From Bacillus yapensis (GTDB lineage Bacteria; Bacillota; Bacilli; Bacillales; Cytobacillaceae), in contig NZ_SUND01000018.1 in the NCBI RefSeq assembly GCF_005280205.1, forward strand, positions 1 through 64,000: DNA of 64,000 nucleotides, written 5' to 3'. This document shows positions 31,452 to 40,820 of the stretch, in pieces (the first letter of the stretch is position 1; every line of letters begins with the position of its first letter). The position numbers were made by a program, and so were the translations under genes. The notes beneath the pieces are model-generated. The model was given only the letters and a program-made list of their open reading frames with translations, was not told the DNA's origin and did no database searches.

Positions 31452-32408
31452 ATGGAGCCGCAATTAGAGGTGAAACAACAGACGGAGCTAAAAAGGAAAA
31501 CTCGGTTAAGCAAGGATCGAGCGATGGCAGTAGCTTTTCTTGCGCCTTCTTTTATTCTGATCCTTATTTTTATTTATGGGTTTATTGGCTGGACAGGATG
31601 GGTTTCAGTGAGTAATTGGAATACGCTTGTTCCAGATTTTTCATTTGCAGGCTTGAAAAATTATATTTACTTATTTGGGGATTATCGTTTTCAAGCAGAT
31701 TTGCGCAATACTGTGTTTTTTACCATATTGTTTATTGGATTGGTCATTGTTTTAGGATTAGGATTGTCGATTCTGATTGATCAAAAACTAAAGGGAGAAT
31801 CCATTTTTAGGAATATCTTTTTATTTCCGATGGCCTTATCATTTGTTGTTACGGGTGTGGTTTGGCAATGGTTATTAAATCCATCAACTGGATATAACAA
31901 ATTTCTTCAATTCTTTAATATTCAACCGAAATGGTATACAGATACAAAAATTTTAGCTGGTTTTGAATGGGGCCAAATAGAATTTGGATTACCTGTAGCT
32001 ATATTTGCTGTTGTGATTGCAGCTGTCTGGCAAATGACAGGATTTTCGTTAGCAATGTACCTTGCTGGATTACGTGGAATTCCAGAGGAATTGCGAGAAG
32101 CGGCGAGAATCGATGGGGCAAGTGAGTTTCAGATTTATCGAAAGGTAATTTTGCCAATACTCATGCCGATTACCGTAAGTGTCGTCATCATTATGGCGCA
32201 TATTTCACTGAAAATCTTTGACTTGATTTATGCTATGACAGGCTCGGGGGCGAATTTTGTGACGGATGTTCCTGGTGTGTATATGTTTGAAACGACATTT
32301 AGAGGGAACTATTATGCCAACGGTGCAGCCATTGCCATTATCATGTTGCTGTTAGTTGCAGTGTTTATCGTTCCATATTTAATTTCGAGCAGAAGGGGGG
32401 ACCAATAG
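31452..32408 (+). CDS. carbohydrate ABC transporter permease, first subunit
   Basis: A ~318-residue MalF/UgpA-type permease with six predicted membrane segments. The EAA loop reads [20 protein letters not shown] (about residues 215-235). It starts best at ATG 31452, eight bases after GGAGG; the ATG at 31446 is only two bases from it. It is directly abutted by the second permease. No ATPase is encoded here, so it probably shares one made elsewhere. Confidence 0.93.
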   Translation: MEPQLEVKQQTELKRKTRLSKDRAMAVAFLAPSFILILIFIYGFIGWTGWVSVSNWNTLVPDFSFAGLKNYIYLFGDYRFQADLRNTVFFTILFIGLVIVLGLGLSILIDQKLKGESIFRNIFLFPMALSFVVTGVVWQWLLNPSTGYNKFLQFFNIQPKWYTDTKILAGFEWGQIEFGLPVAIFAVVIAAVWQMTGFSLAMYLAGLRGIPEELREAARIDGASEFQIYRKVILPILMPITVSVVIIMAHISLKIFDLIYAMTGSGANFVTDVPGVYMFETTFRGNYYANGAAIAIIMLLLVAVFIVPYLISSRRGDQ

Positions 32409-33230
32409 ATGGCACAGCTCAGATTTAGTACAATAGCAAAATACTTCATCTTAGTAGTGTTAGCAATCTTCTTTTTAACACCTGTCTATGTCATGTTAGT
32501 GACGAGCTTAAAGCCTTTAGATGAAGTATCACTAAATACAATGTGGTCCCTCCCGACTTCTCTCGACTTTAGTAGCTATACACATGCTTTTCAAGAGCTG
32601 GCACCGAATTTTATGAATAGTATTTACTTGGTTGTTCCGGCAACCTTGCTATCAGCGGTATTAGGTGCGATGAACGGCTATGTATTATCTAAATGGCGTT
32701 TTAAAGGGTCAGAAGTCATTTTTACTGTTATGCTATTCGGCATGTTCATTCCTTATCAAAGCATTCTGATACCTTTAATCCAGTTTTTGAGTAAGGTCGG
32801 CCTCTACAATACAATTTGGGGGCTCATCATAACTCATGTGGTGTATGGTTTGCCGATCACGACACTGATGTTTCGAAACTTTTATGCCAATATTCCAGAT
32901 TCCATGATCGAGTCGGCACAGATTGATGGTGCGAATTTCTTAGGTGTTTTTCGGCATATCATGTTGCCGTTGTCGATATCAGGATTTGTGGTCGTAGCCA
33001 TCTGGCAGTTTACGAACATCTGGAATGAATTTTTGTTTGCCGTGACGATTACGAATTCAGATAATCATCCGATTATGGTGGCCTTACAAAACTTATCGGG
33101 TAGTCAAATTGTCCAGTGGAACGTGCAAATGGCCGGTGCGTTATTGGCAGCGCTACCAACTTTGCTAGTCTATATTATTTTAGGTAAGTTTTTCGTGCGC
33201 GGGTTACTAGCAGGGTCAGTGAAAGGTTAA
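32409..33230 (+). CDS. carbohydrate ABC transporter permease, second subunit
   Basis: A 273-residue MalG/UgpE-type permease with six predicted membrane segments. Family features are ALNxx-type SLKPLDEV after the first segment, the EAA loop DSMIESAQIDGANFLGVFRH near residue 165, and the C-terminal FFVRGLLAGSVKG. The ATG follows the previous stop codon without a gap, with AAGGGGGA as ribosome site. Substrate is not identifiable; the adjacent sensor system suggests the same ligand. Confidence 0.93.
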   Translation: MAQLRFSTIAKYFILVVLAIFFLTPVYVMLVTSLKPLDEVSLNTMWSLPTSLDFSSYTHAFQELAPNFMNSIYLVVPATLLSAVLGAMNGYVLSKWRFKGSEVIFTVMLFGMFIPYQSILIPLIQFLSKVGLYNTIWGLIITHVVYGLPITTLMFRNFYANIPDSMIESAQIDGANFLGVFRHIMLPLSISGFVVVAIWQFTNIWNEFLFAVTITNSDNHPIMVALQNLSGSQIVQWNVQMAGALLAALPTLLVYIILGKFFVRGLLAGSVKG

Positions 33231-33284
33231 AAATAGGCTATTTTTAATAGATAGTTAAATTGTAAATAATATTAAGTGATTTAA

Positions 33285-33317
33285 AACTGTAGAGGTACTA
33301 GACTCTGCAGTTTTTTT
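33285..33317 (+). terminator. intrinsic terminator of the ABC transporter operon
   Basis: AACTGTAGAG pairs with CTCTGCAGTT (one G-U), followed by seven T. The rest of the gap to 33614 is AT-rich leader in which I see no feature. Confidence 0.85.
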
Positions 33318-33614
33318 ATTTGGCGTTGATTGACCAATCAAATCCAAAAGTAATAAGTATGCATAGGACTTATCTACCCTTTTTGGCTTTTTGGAAAAAT
33401 CGTCCACTTTTTTATTATCTTTTTCCCATGTGCGTAATAAATATTAGTAACACCTATATTCCTCCATGCCTACATAGATAGTTTACTATTTTGCTGCTTT
33501 AATCAAGAAAAGTGTCAAAGTAGCGCTAGTGACTTAAATCTTTATTTCTATGGAATATAGGAATCTAAGAAAGGAGGTAAACGTTCGTTATAAAAATGTA
33601 GAGGAGGAAGCTCA

Positions 33615-36600
33615 TTGAGAGTAAAGAGAAAAGTAAAAAGAAATTTTGCTAGAGTTTTCAGCATTATCATGTGCGCGCTCTTATTGGTCCCGGGTTTTAC
33701 AATTAACTCTGCTTTTGCAGCGGAGAAAAAGGGGACGTCGGTTTCTTACAATGGGAGCAAAGAAGTAGCAGCAAACAAGATTAACAAAAAAGTAATAGAT
33801 AAATTTGATAAAAGTGACAAGGTGTCATTCCTCGTCAAATTTAAAGAGCAAGTGGATACGGCAAGTGTAGCAAAGCAAGCTGAAAAGAAGGCAGCTTCTC
33901 AAAAACTTACAGCTGCTAAAACAGAAATTGCAAAACGTTCTACTATCGTCAATGAACTGAGAGCAACTGCAAAAGAATCACAAGCAAATGTCCTATCTTA
34001 TTTGGAAAATGAAAAAAATGCGAAGGATATTAAATCTTTCTATATTGTTAACGGTCTTGCTGTGACTGCTACGAAAGAGGTCATGGAAAAACTAGCTTCT
34101 TTTCCAGAAGTAGAATCTATTAATCTGAATGAAGTTAGAAATGAGCTTCATACAGATACAGCTACTGAAGAACAAGTCCTAAACGCGATTGAGTGGGGTG
34201 TGGACCGTGTCGGTGCTCCAGCAACTTGGAACTTAGGAATTGATGGTGCTGGTGTCGTTGTGGCCAATATCGACACAGGCGTTCAATGGGACCATCCAGC
34301 ATTAATGGCAAAATACCGTGGTTATAACGCGGCAACTGGAGAAGTCGATCACACCTTTAGTTGGTTTGATCCTCATGGTTCTTCTACTCCGGTTGATACA
34401 GATGGTCATGGTACTCATACGATGGGTACAATGGTAGGTTCTGACCCAAGTGGTAATAACCAAGTGGGTGTTGCACCAGGTGCACAGTGGATCGCAGCAA
34501 GAGCGTTTGGTCCATTAGGAGCAACTGATGCTATCTTCTTAGAAATCGCAGAGTGGATGTTAGCTCCAACGGATGAAGCAGGTAACCCACATCCAGAAAT
34601 GGCACCAGATGTCATTAACAATTCTTGGGGCTCAACTGTGGCAGGATTAGATGAATGGTATCGTCCAGCTGTTACGGCGTGGAGAAATGCAGGTATCGTA
34701 CCTATTTTCTCTGCAGGGAATGTTCGTGATACAAATCCAGGTGGACCAGGTTCTGTATCCTCACCAGGGAATTACCCTGAGGCTATTGCAGTAGGGGCAA
34801 CTGATATTAATGATGCATTAGCAAGCTTCTCACTACAAGGTCCATCACCAACTGGTGAAATGAAACCAGAAGTATCAGCTCCAGGTGTGGGAGTTCGTTC
34901 GTCCATGCCAGGAAGTTCATACGGTGGAAATAGTGGAACTTCGATGTCTGCTCCGCACGTGGCAGGAGCGGCTGCCTTGATCCTTCAAGCAGATAGTAGT
35001 TTAACAGTAGATCAAGTTGAACAAATTTTAAAAGATACAGCAACACCTAGAACAAATGCTCAATATCCTACAGCTCCAAACAACGGTTTCGGTCACGGCA
35101 TTATTAACGTGTTTGATGCTGTTTCTTCTGTTGTTTCCGGGTTAGGAGTTTTAAAAGGTCAGGTAACGATAGATGGTGACGATACTGAAGCGGCAGTAAT
35201 CGAGCATTCAGGCCCAGCTGAAGTTTATGCTGGAATGCCTCTAACTCTAGAAGCTACAGTAGTAGACAACATTAGTGTCACGAGTGTTTCGTTAGAATAT
35301 CAAAAAGAAGATGGTTCTTGGGCATCGTTAGAAGCTGGGCGTACTGGTGGTGATTACAAAAACGGAACGTTTAGTGCGACGATTCCTGGTGAAGAGTTTT
35401 CAGAAGGATCATTTACGTATCGCTGGAAAGCGGTAGACTTTGGTGGAAATGAAACTGTAACGGACGAATATACGATGACTGTACAGGCATCACCAACTGT
35501 TGGATATTTCCAAGACTTTGAAAGTAATTTTAGCGGCTGGAGAGTTGCTATGGGAGAAGCTTGGGAATGGGGTGTTCCAACAAGCGGTCCAGGAGCAGCA
35601 TTCTCTGGTGAAAAAGTTGTTGCTACAAACCTAGATGGCACATATGCCAATAATGCATATGAGTCACTAGAGACTCTACCAATTAGTATTCCGGAAGATG
35701 GAAATGCTTATCTGCAATTTAAACAATGGTATAACCTCGAAAATAACTGGGATTTCGGAGGCGTATTTGTCACAGCAGATGGTGGTACTACGTGGGAAAC
35801 GCTCGCTGAATATACTGGCACAACTGGTGGTTGGATCGATGCAGAATTTGATTTAAGTGCCTATGCAGGTGAAACGGTTATTTTCTCATTTGATGTTGCA
35901 ACAGATGGAAGTGTTGTGCGAGATGGCTGGTACATTGATGACTTCAAAATCTCAGATACACAGCTAACTTCTCCTCTAACAGCTAAGCCTGAAAAAGAAA
36001 GAGCAACGACAAAGAAAGGCGAGAAAATCGAAATTAGTAAGTTAAAGCAAAAAATGTCTCAATCTTCAAAAGAAACAGAAACAGTGAAAGAAGAAGCTGC
36101 TTCTCCAATGGCATTGCCATTACAAGCAAAAGTTTCTGTAGTAGAAACTGGCAGATCAGTAAATACAGATCCAGCAACTGGTAGTTATGTATTATCTCAT
36201 GCAACTGGAGATTATACTGTAATCGCTGAAAGCTATGGATATGCTTCGCAGACACAAACTGTATCGATTTCACAAGACAGTGAAACAACTGCAAACTTTA
36301 ATTTAGAAGAATTACCTGAAGGTACTGTAACTGGAACAGTCGTTAACGAACAAACAGGTGAACCAGTTGAAGGTGCTACCCTTTATTTACTAGAGGATGC
36401 TGTAGTTACCCCAGTAACAACGGGTGCTGATGGTCAATATTCCTTAACTGGATATGAAGGCGACTATACACTTAAAATTGTTGCACCAAGTTATTATAGC
36501 CAAGAAGTTTCTATTTCCTTAGAAGGAAATGTTGAACAGAACTTCGAATTAAAGCCATTCATCGGTTTCCCTGGGGAAATCGGTTATGACGATGGCACTG

Positions 36601-37967
36601 CTGAAAATGCAAGAGCGTTCTATGATGCAGGTAATGGCTGGGGAGTGAAGATGTCACTTGCTGAAGGTCATGAAAAAGCATTAGTTACAGGTGGATTATT
36701 CCGTACATGGGATACTGAATGGCCAGTTCCTGGTGGAAATGAGTTCCAGGTGGCTGTATATGCGGCAGATGGAGCGGATGGAAAACCTGGTACGAAGCTT
36801 GCAGGTCCGTTTAATGCAACGACACTTCGGGATGGAAACTGGACGCATGTAGACTTAAGTGAAGAAGGTATCATCGTTGAAGGTGACTTCTACATGGTAT
36901 ACATTCAAAATCATGCTAATCCAAATACTCCAGGTCTTGCTACAGACGAAGATGGTGAATATGCAGGACGTAGTTACCAATTAGTAGGTGGAGTGTGGGA
37001 TCCAGCTCCTGAAGAAGAAGGGAACTACATGATTCGTGCTACGGTAAATTATGAGGTTACTGCACCAACTATTACTTCTCCAGTAGATGGTTTATTTACA
37101 AATGAAGCAGAAGTAACGGTAGAAGGTAGCGCTGCACCTACAACTACAGTTCATGTTTTCAATAATGGTGAAGAAGCTGGAACGGTTGCCACATCAGATG
37201 ATGGTACGTATTCTCTTCCTATCACATTAAGTGATGGAGCTAATAGCCTTACAGCTAAGGCTGCAACAGAAACTGGTATGACGGATGCATCGGAAGCTGT
37301 TACTGTTGTACTGGATCAAGCTGCGCCTGAACTAACAATTACAAGTCCGGCAGATGGAACGAAAACAAATAAAGAAACAGTCACAGTAGAAGGTACAGTT
37401 GCGGATGCTAATATCGATAAAGTAACGGTTAATGGACAAAATGCGACTGTAACTGATGGTTCATACTCTAAACGAATTATCCTTGATAATGGCGAGAACA
37501 CAATTGCCGTCGTTGCAACGGATAAGGCTGGAAACTCGACAACTCAAGAAGTAGTCATTGATGCTAAATATGATGAAATTGAGATTGCTAATATTCAACC
37601 TGCTCAAGACGTAACGCTGAGAACTGGTGAAAATGATACGGTCACTATTTCTTTCACAAGTGAAGAAGATTTAGACGCAAGCTTTGCGCTACGCTTGCCA
37701 GTTGCAAATAACGCTACTCAAAGTAGTGAAACAGAGCTTCCATTCACAGAAGTGGAGCCAGGTCACTATGAAGCTACTTGGACTGCACCTGCTAGCATTA
37801 GTGCATCTGGAGTAGAAATCGAAGTCATTGCAAGAGATGCATATGGTAACGTATCTCGAGCAACAGCTGCAGGTAAACTTTATATTAACGTTTGGAGCCC
37901 TGGTGATAAAGATAGACCGGTAGCACCTAGACCTGGCAGACCAGATCTTCCAAATTTACCAAGATAA
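33615..37967 (+). CDS. bpr: secreted S8 serine protease, bacillopeptidase F-like
   Basis: A 1450-residue secreted subtilase; B. subtilis bacillopeptidase F (Bpr) has about 1433. Order: signal peptide (1-36, cut near AFA-AEK), I9-type propeptide (about 65-175), S8 domain with Asp220 (IDTGVQWDHP), His265 (DGHGTHTMG) and Ser443 (GTSMSAPHVAG). Then come a beta-sandwich region with a MAM/immune-inhibitor-like domain (about 630-780), a Lys/Glu linker, carboxypeptidase-regulatory-like repeats, and two Ig-like repeats (about 1155-1320). TTG start after GAGGAGG. No LPXTG anchor is present. It precedes the matrix genes. Confidence 0.92.
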   Translation: MRVKRKVKRNFARVFSIIMCALLLVPGFTINSAFAAEKKGTSVSYNGSKEVAANKINKKVIDKFDKSDKVSFLVKFKEQVDTASVAKQAEKKAASQKLTAAKTEIAKRSTIVNELRATAKESQANVLSYLENEKNAKDIKSFYIVNGLAVTATKEVMEKLASFPEVESINLNEVRNELHTDTATEEQVLNAIEWGVDRVGAPATWNLGIDGAGVVVANIDTGVQWDHPALMAKYRGYNAATGEVDHTFSWFDPHGSSTPVDTDGHGTHTMGTMVGSDPSGNNQVGVAPGAQWIAARAFGPLGATDAIFLEIAEWMLAPTDEAGNPHPEMAPDVINNSWGSTVAGLDEWYRPAVTAWRNAGIVPIFSAGNVRDTNPGGPGSVSSPGNYPEAIAVGATDINDALASFSLQGPSPTGEMKPEVSAPGVGVRSSMPGSSYGGNSGTSMSAPHVAGAAALILQADSSLTVDQVEQILKDTATPRTNAQYPTAPNNGFGHGIINVFDAVSSVVSGLGVLKGQVTIDGDDTEAAVIEHSGPAEVYAGMPLTLEATVVDNISVTSVSLEYQKEDGSWASLEAGRTGGDYKNGTFSATIPGEEFSEGSFTYRWKAVDFGGNETVTDEYTMTVQASPTVGYFQDFESNFSGWRVAMGEAWEWGVPTSGPGAAFSGEKVVATNLDGTYANNAYESLETLPISIPEDGNAYLQFKQWYNLENNWDFGGVFVTADGGTTWETLAEYTGTTGGWIDAEFDLSAYAGETVIFSFDVATDGSVVRDGWYIDDFKISDTQLTSPLTAKPEKERATTKKGEKIEISKLKQKMSQSSKETETVKEEAASPMALPLQAKVSVVETGRSVNTDPATGSYVLSHATGDYTVIAESYGYASQTQTVSISQDSETTANFNLEELPEGTVTGTVVNEQTGEPVEGATLYLLEDAVVTPVTTGADGQYSLTGYEGDYTLKIVAPSYYSQEVSISLEGNVEQNFELKPFIGFPGEIGYDDGTAENARAFYDAGNGWGVKMSLAEGHEKALVTGGLFRTWDTEWPVPGGNEFQVAVYAADGADGKPGTKLAGPFNATTLRDGNWTHVDLSEEGIIVEGDFYMVYIQNHANPNTPGLATDEDGEYAGRSYQLVGGVWDPAPEEEGNYMIRATVNYEVTAPTITSPVDGLFTNEAEVTVEGSAAPTTTVHVFNNGEEAGTVATSDDGTYSLPITLSDGANSLTAKAATETGMTDASEAVTVVLDQAAPELTITSPADGTKTNKETVTVEGTVADANIDKVTVNGQNATVTDGSYSKRIILDNGENTIAVVATDKAGNSTTQEVVIDAKYDEIEIANIQPAQDVTLRTGENDTVTISFTSEEDLDASFALRLPVANNATQSSETELPFTEVEPGHYEATWTAPASISASGVEIEVIARDAYGNVSRATAAGKLYINVWSPGDKDRPVAPRPGRPDLPNLPR

Positions 37968-37980
37968 AAATAGTACGGGG

Positions 37981-38004
37981 AGGATGTAAGGCAACTTACA
38001 TCCT
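37981..38004 (+). terminator. stem-loop after the protease gene
   Basis: AGGATGTAAG and CTTACATCCT form a perfect 10-bp stem around GCAA; the following bases are pyrimidine-rich rather than a pure T run. Possible terminator. Confidence 0.55.
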
Positions 38005-38044
38005 TCCTAAAATAATTGTTTTTTCCCGAAAGGAAGAGAAGTAA

Positions 38045-38365
38045 TTGAAACGAAAAGGAAAGACTACTCTACTTTCAATTATCATATCGGTCACTTTTGT
38101 TTTTACCCTAACTTATTTTTCAATCTCAGCTTTTTCAAAAGAAAACACATCCAGAGGCCAAGTCTATGAGCGTGAAGCAAAGGAAATAGAGAAGACGGTA
38201 TCTCCTAGAAAAGAAACTGTAGGTAGCACGGCTCCTATTGTCGAAAATAGGCCAACCCTACAACAAAAAGAGAGACCTGAAAGACCTGCCCTAGGTAGAC
38301 CTGAACTAGAAAAAGTATCAGGCTTTCAAGGGAAATTAAAAAGGGTTCACTCAAGTGGAAAATAA
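38045..38365 (+). CDS. hypothetical single-span secreted or membrane protein, 106 residues
   Basis: A small protein with a basic N terminus and one hydrophobic segment (about residues 8-30), followed by a charged, low-complexity extracellular tail containing RPERPALGRPELE. TTG start at 38045 after AAAGGAAGAG. I recognise no family. Its Arg-Pro-rich tail resembles the C-terminal end of the upstream protease (RPVAPRPGRPDLPNLPR), which may hint at a shared partner. It lies between the protease and tasA. Confidence 0.7.
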   Translation: MKRKGKTTLLSIIISVTFVFTLTYFSISAFSKENTSRGQVYEREAKEIEKTVSPRKETVGSTAPIVENRPTLQQKERPERPALGRPELEKVSGFQGKLKRVHSSGK

Positions 38366-38542
38366 GTAATTCTATTTTCTAGTAGATTTTTGAAAAATAT
38401 TAAAATATTTTAGTATTTTACGAGAAAGCTTGTCATATATATCAGTAACGATTCTCTAATAAGAACGAACTAGAATTAAATAGTATGAAATTTAGAGGGT
38501 TGAATCTATTATTTTTTAAAGTAAAAAAAGGAGGATGGACGA

Positions 38543-39145
38543 ATGAATGTAAAAAAGAGAATTGGACTAAGTCTAGCATCAGCTGCACTAGGATTGTCGC
38601 TATTGGCCGGAGGGACTTATTCGTACTTTAGTGATACTGCGGAGGCATCTGGTTCGTTTGTAGCAGGAACGCTAGATTTAGCCGTTGATCCTGAAGTCGT
38701 TATTGATGTAGATGGGATCAAGCCAGGGGATTGGATGAACCGAGTATTTTATCTTGATAATTTAGGTTCCATTGATATTTCTGAAGTCGTACTGAATACC
38801 TCTTATACCGTGAATGATGCAAATGGTGATAACACTGATGACTTCGGAAAGCATATCCGTGTGAATTTCCTTGAGAATGTGGACAAGCAAAGCCCATTTG
38901 AATATAACGACATTGTCTACTCAACTACTTTATACGATCTTCAAAATCTGACTCCTGACTTAGTAGAGTTGAGAGTACTTGAAGGTTTTGAACAGAGTGG
39001 TCTTGAAGCCGGTACTAGTGATCTGATGTTTGTCCAATTCGAATTTGTTGACAATGGCGAGGATCAAAATCAATTCCAAGGTGATTCCTTAAACTTAACA
39101 CTTTCATTAGAGGCGCAGCAAGGTGAAGGAGAACATAAAGAGTGA
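38543..39145 (+). CDS. tasA: TasA/camelysin-family biofilm fibre protein
   Basis: A 200-residue TasA/CalY-family protein. Its signal region (NVKKRIGLSLASAALGLSLL, then GGTYSYFSDTAEASGSF) has the motif cleaved by SipW, encoded two genes downstream. Members form the main protein fibres of the biofilm matrix; camelysin members also have protease activity reported in B. cereus. AAAGGAGG precedes the ATG. It is followed by a strong hairpin before tapA, which would make tasA the most abundant message. Shorter than B. subtilis TasA (about 261 residues). Confidence 0.9.
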   Translation: MNVKKRIGLSLASAALGLSLLAGGTYSYFSDTAEASGSFVAGTLDLAVDPEVVIDVDGIKPGDWMNRVFYLDNLGSIDISEVVLNTSYTVNDANGDNTDDFGKHIRVNFLENVDKQSPFEYNDIVYSTTLYDLQNLTPDLVELRVLEGFEQSGLEAGTSDLMFVQFEFVDNGEDQNQFQGDSLNLTLSLEAQQGEGEHKE

Positions 39146-39158
39146 TGTAAGGTATAGC

Positions 39159-39202
39159 GTAAACGAGATTGATCAGATTCTCAATCTCGTTTACTAGTTT
39201 TT
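39159..39202 (+). terminator. terminator or attenuator between tasA and tapA
   Basis: GTAAACGAGATTG and CAATCTCGTTTAC form a perfect 13-bp stem, followed by TAGTTTTT. It likely ends most tasA transcripts. Confidence 0.8.
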
Positions 39203-39271
39203 GATTGCTATCTTAAGTCTACAACACCCAAGTGTACATTTAAGATAACAATTAAAGAAAGGGAGGTACGA

Positions 39272-40030
39272 ATGAAACATTTATTTAACGTTCGTAAAAT
39301 GTTTATTTTAGTCATCTTACTTGCATTTGTGTATGTATTTCTATTAACTACTTCATTGGTTACCTCTAGAACTGAAGCTTACTATAGTGATAGTGAGCAA
39401 TGGGATTCTGTCATCCAAGTGGGCACCTGGTGGGATAAAAGCGATTTGCAATTTACAACGAATTACCCCAAAAATGTGGTTTCATGTACTCCTGTTACGA
39501 TCAAAGCTGGAATCGTGAATAAAGGATTTTCTATGATAGGAACCACAGAATATGAAGTACACTACGCTGATTCCTTGCAGCCGAATCAAAAAATAGCTGA
39601 GGGTATAATTGAGGAAGTGAAGTCAAACAGTACATTGAATCTAACCTATCAAGCTGATAAACCTGGATTTTACACCTTTAAAGTTTTTCAGCGACCTGGC
39701 TATCAAGAAAACTATGAATCACGCTCAGTCGTATGGAGTGAAAAAATTCAAGTTACTTGTATTGATAAATCAGCAGAGGGAGAGGCAACACCAGAAAAAG
39801 GGGTGCAAGAAGGTATTGAACAACAGATTCCTACAAATGAAGAACAAAAAGAACAAATAGAACAAGAAGTTGAAGAGATTGCCCAAGAACAACAAGAGAT
39901 AGTGGAAGAACAAGAAGTAAAAGAGGAACAAGAAGAACAAAAAGTACAAGAAGCAGAAGAAGTACTAGAAGAACAAGTAGGTGATCAAGGACAGCACATT
40001 CAGGAGGAGCAGGATGAACTAGAAGAGTAG
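39272..40030 (+). CDS. tapA: TapA-like fibre assembly/anchor protein
   Basis: A 252-residue secreted protein, close to the size of B. subtilis TapA. A hydrophobic signal (about residues 10-32) is followed by TEAYYSDSEQWDSVIQVGTW, resembling a SipW-processed N terminus, then a beta-rich domain with two Cys (VVSCTP, IQVTC). The last ~80 residues are a Glu/Gln low-complexity tract. TapA nucleates and anchors TasA fibres. GGGAGG precedes the ATG. Gene order here is tasA-tapA-sipW, whereas B. subtilis has tapA-sipW-tasA. Confidence 0.82.
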   Translation: MKHLFNVRKMFILVILLAFVYVFLLTTSLVTSRTEAYYSDSEQWDSVIQVGTWWDKSDLQFTTNYPKNVVSCTPVTIKAGIVNKGFSMIGTTEYEVHYADSLQPNQKIAEGIIEEVKSNSTLNLTYQADKPGFYTFKVFQRPGYQENYESRSVVWSEKIQVTCIDKSAEGEATPEKGVQEGIEQQIPTNEEQKEQIEQEVEEIAQEQQEIVEEQEVKEEQEEQKVQEAEEVLEEQVGDQGQHIQEEQDELEE

Positions 40031-40075
40031 GTCTGTTTTATAGCCAGATTAGATAGGGAATAGGAGAGAATATTA

Positions 40076-40651
40076 ATGATTCTAAAATCTATAACTAGGT
40101 TGCTTAGCAAAATCTTAGCCTTTCTATTTTATGTAGCCCTTCTGTTTATGTTTTTTGTCATTGGTTCAGCCATTTTTTCAGGTGGAGAACCAAACCTATT
40201 TGGCTATCAAATCAAAACAGTTCTATCTGGTTCCATGGAGCCGAATATCAAAACCGGTTCTATTGTTATCGTAAAGACAGGTGGAGACCCAACAACTTTT
40301 AAAGAAAACGACATCATCACTTTTAAAGCAACTGAAAACAGAATTGTTACACATCGTATCGTAGATGTGGTGCAAAAAAATGGGCAAACAATGTATAGGA
40401 TGAAGGGCGATAGTAATAAAACGAAAGATATGAACCTTGTTTTACCACAGAATGTCATCGGAGAATATACGAATATCACCATTCCATACATCGGGTATTT
40501 CATTGAATTTACAAAGTCAAAGGGTGGAAGCTTGCTCCTTTTTTTAATCCCTGGCTTACTACTGTTCGGCTATTCATTAGTAGCCATTTGGAGGGCCTTT
40601 ACACAACATAAAAAGGAAAACTCACCTGAGAGTGTCGCGGGTACCAAATAA
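40076..40651 (+). CDS. sipW: signal peptidase I, SipW (ER-type)
   Basis: A 191-residue membrane protease of the ER/archaeal type. The nucleophile Ser53 lies in LSGSMEPNI, and a His (His93 in VTHRIV) replaces the Lys of ordinary bacterial enzymes, the mark of SipW. MKGDSNKTKD provides the conserved Asp region. Membrane segments lie at about 10-35 and 150-172. It should process TasA and TapA precursors. AGGAGAG precedes the ATG. Confidence 0.93.
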   Translation: MILKSITRLLSKILAFLFYVALLFMFFVIGSAIFSGGEPNLFGYQIKTVLSGSMEPNIKTGSIVIVKTGGDPTTFKENDIITFKATENRIVTHRIVDVVQKNGQTMYRMKGDSNKTKDMNLVLPQNVIGEYTNITIPYIGYFIEFTKSKGGSLLLFLIPGLLLFGYSLVAIWRAFTQHKKENSPESVAGTK

Positions 40652-40658
40652 AGATAGA

Positions 40659-40694
40659 AAGACTGAACAGATAGCCTGTTCAGTCTTGTTTGTT
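40659..40694 (+). terminator. intrinsic terminator of the matrix operon
   Basis: AGACTGAACA and TGTTCAGTCT form a perfect 10-bp stem around a seven-base loop, followed by TGTTTGTT. Confidence 0.8.
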
Positions 40695-40722
40695 CGTTGT
40701 GTATAATATTAATAAAAGCATT

Positions 40723-40820
40723 GTAGTTGAACTACCCCTACCTAAAATCCAAATGAATTTTTGAGGAAGGGGATTCCTAAAAAGGCTACTAAAGAATTTA
40801 GTAGACCATCGCCCGTTCAA
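40723..40820 (-). mobile_element. right end of a TnpB-related element, with possible omega-RNA 3' region
   Basis: Read on the minus strand past the tnpB stop: a perfect hairpin CTACTAAA/TTTAGTAG (40786-40804), then an imperfect stem CCCCTTCC/GGTAGGGG, then TAGTTCAAC. Structured 3' ends finishing in a TTCAA-like motif are typical of IS605-type right ends and the guide-RNA scaffolds of TnpB. GTAGTTGAACTAC (40723-40735) is also palindromic. The exact boundary, and hence any guide, cannot be set by eye. Confidence 0.5.
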
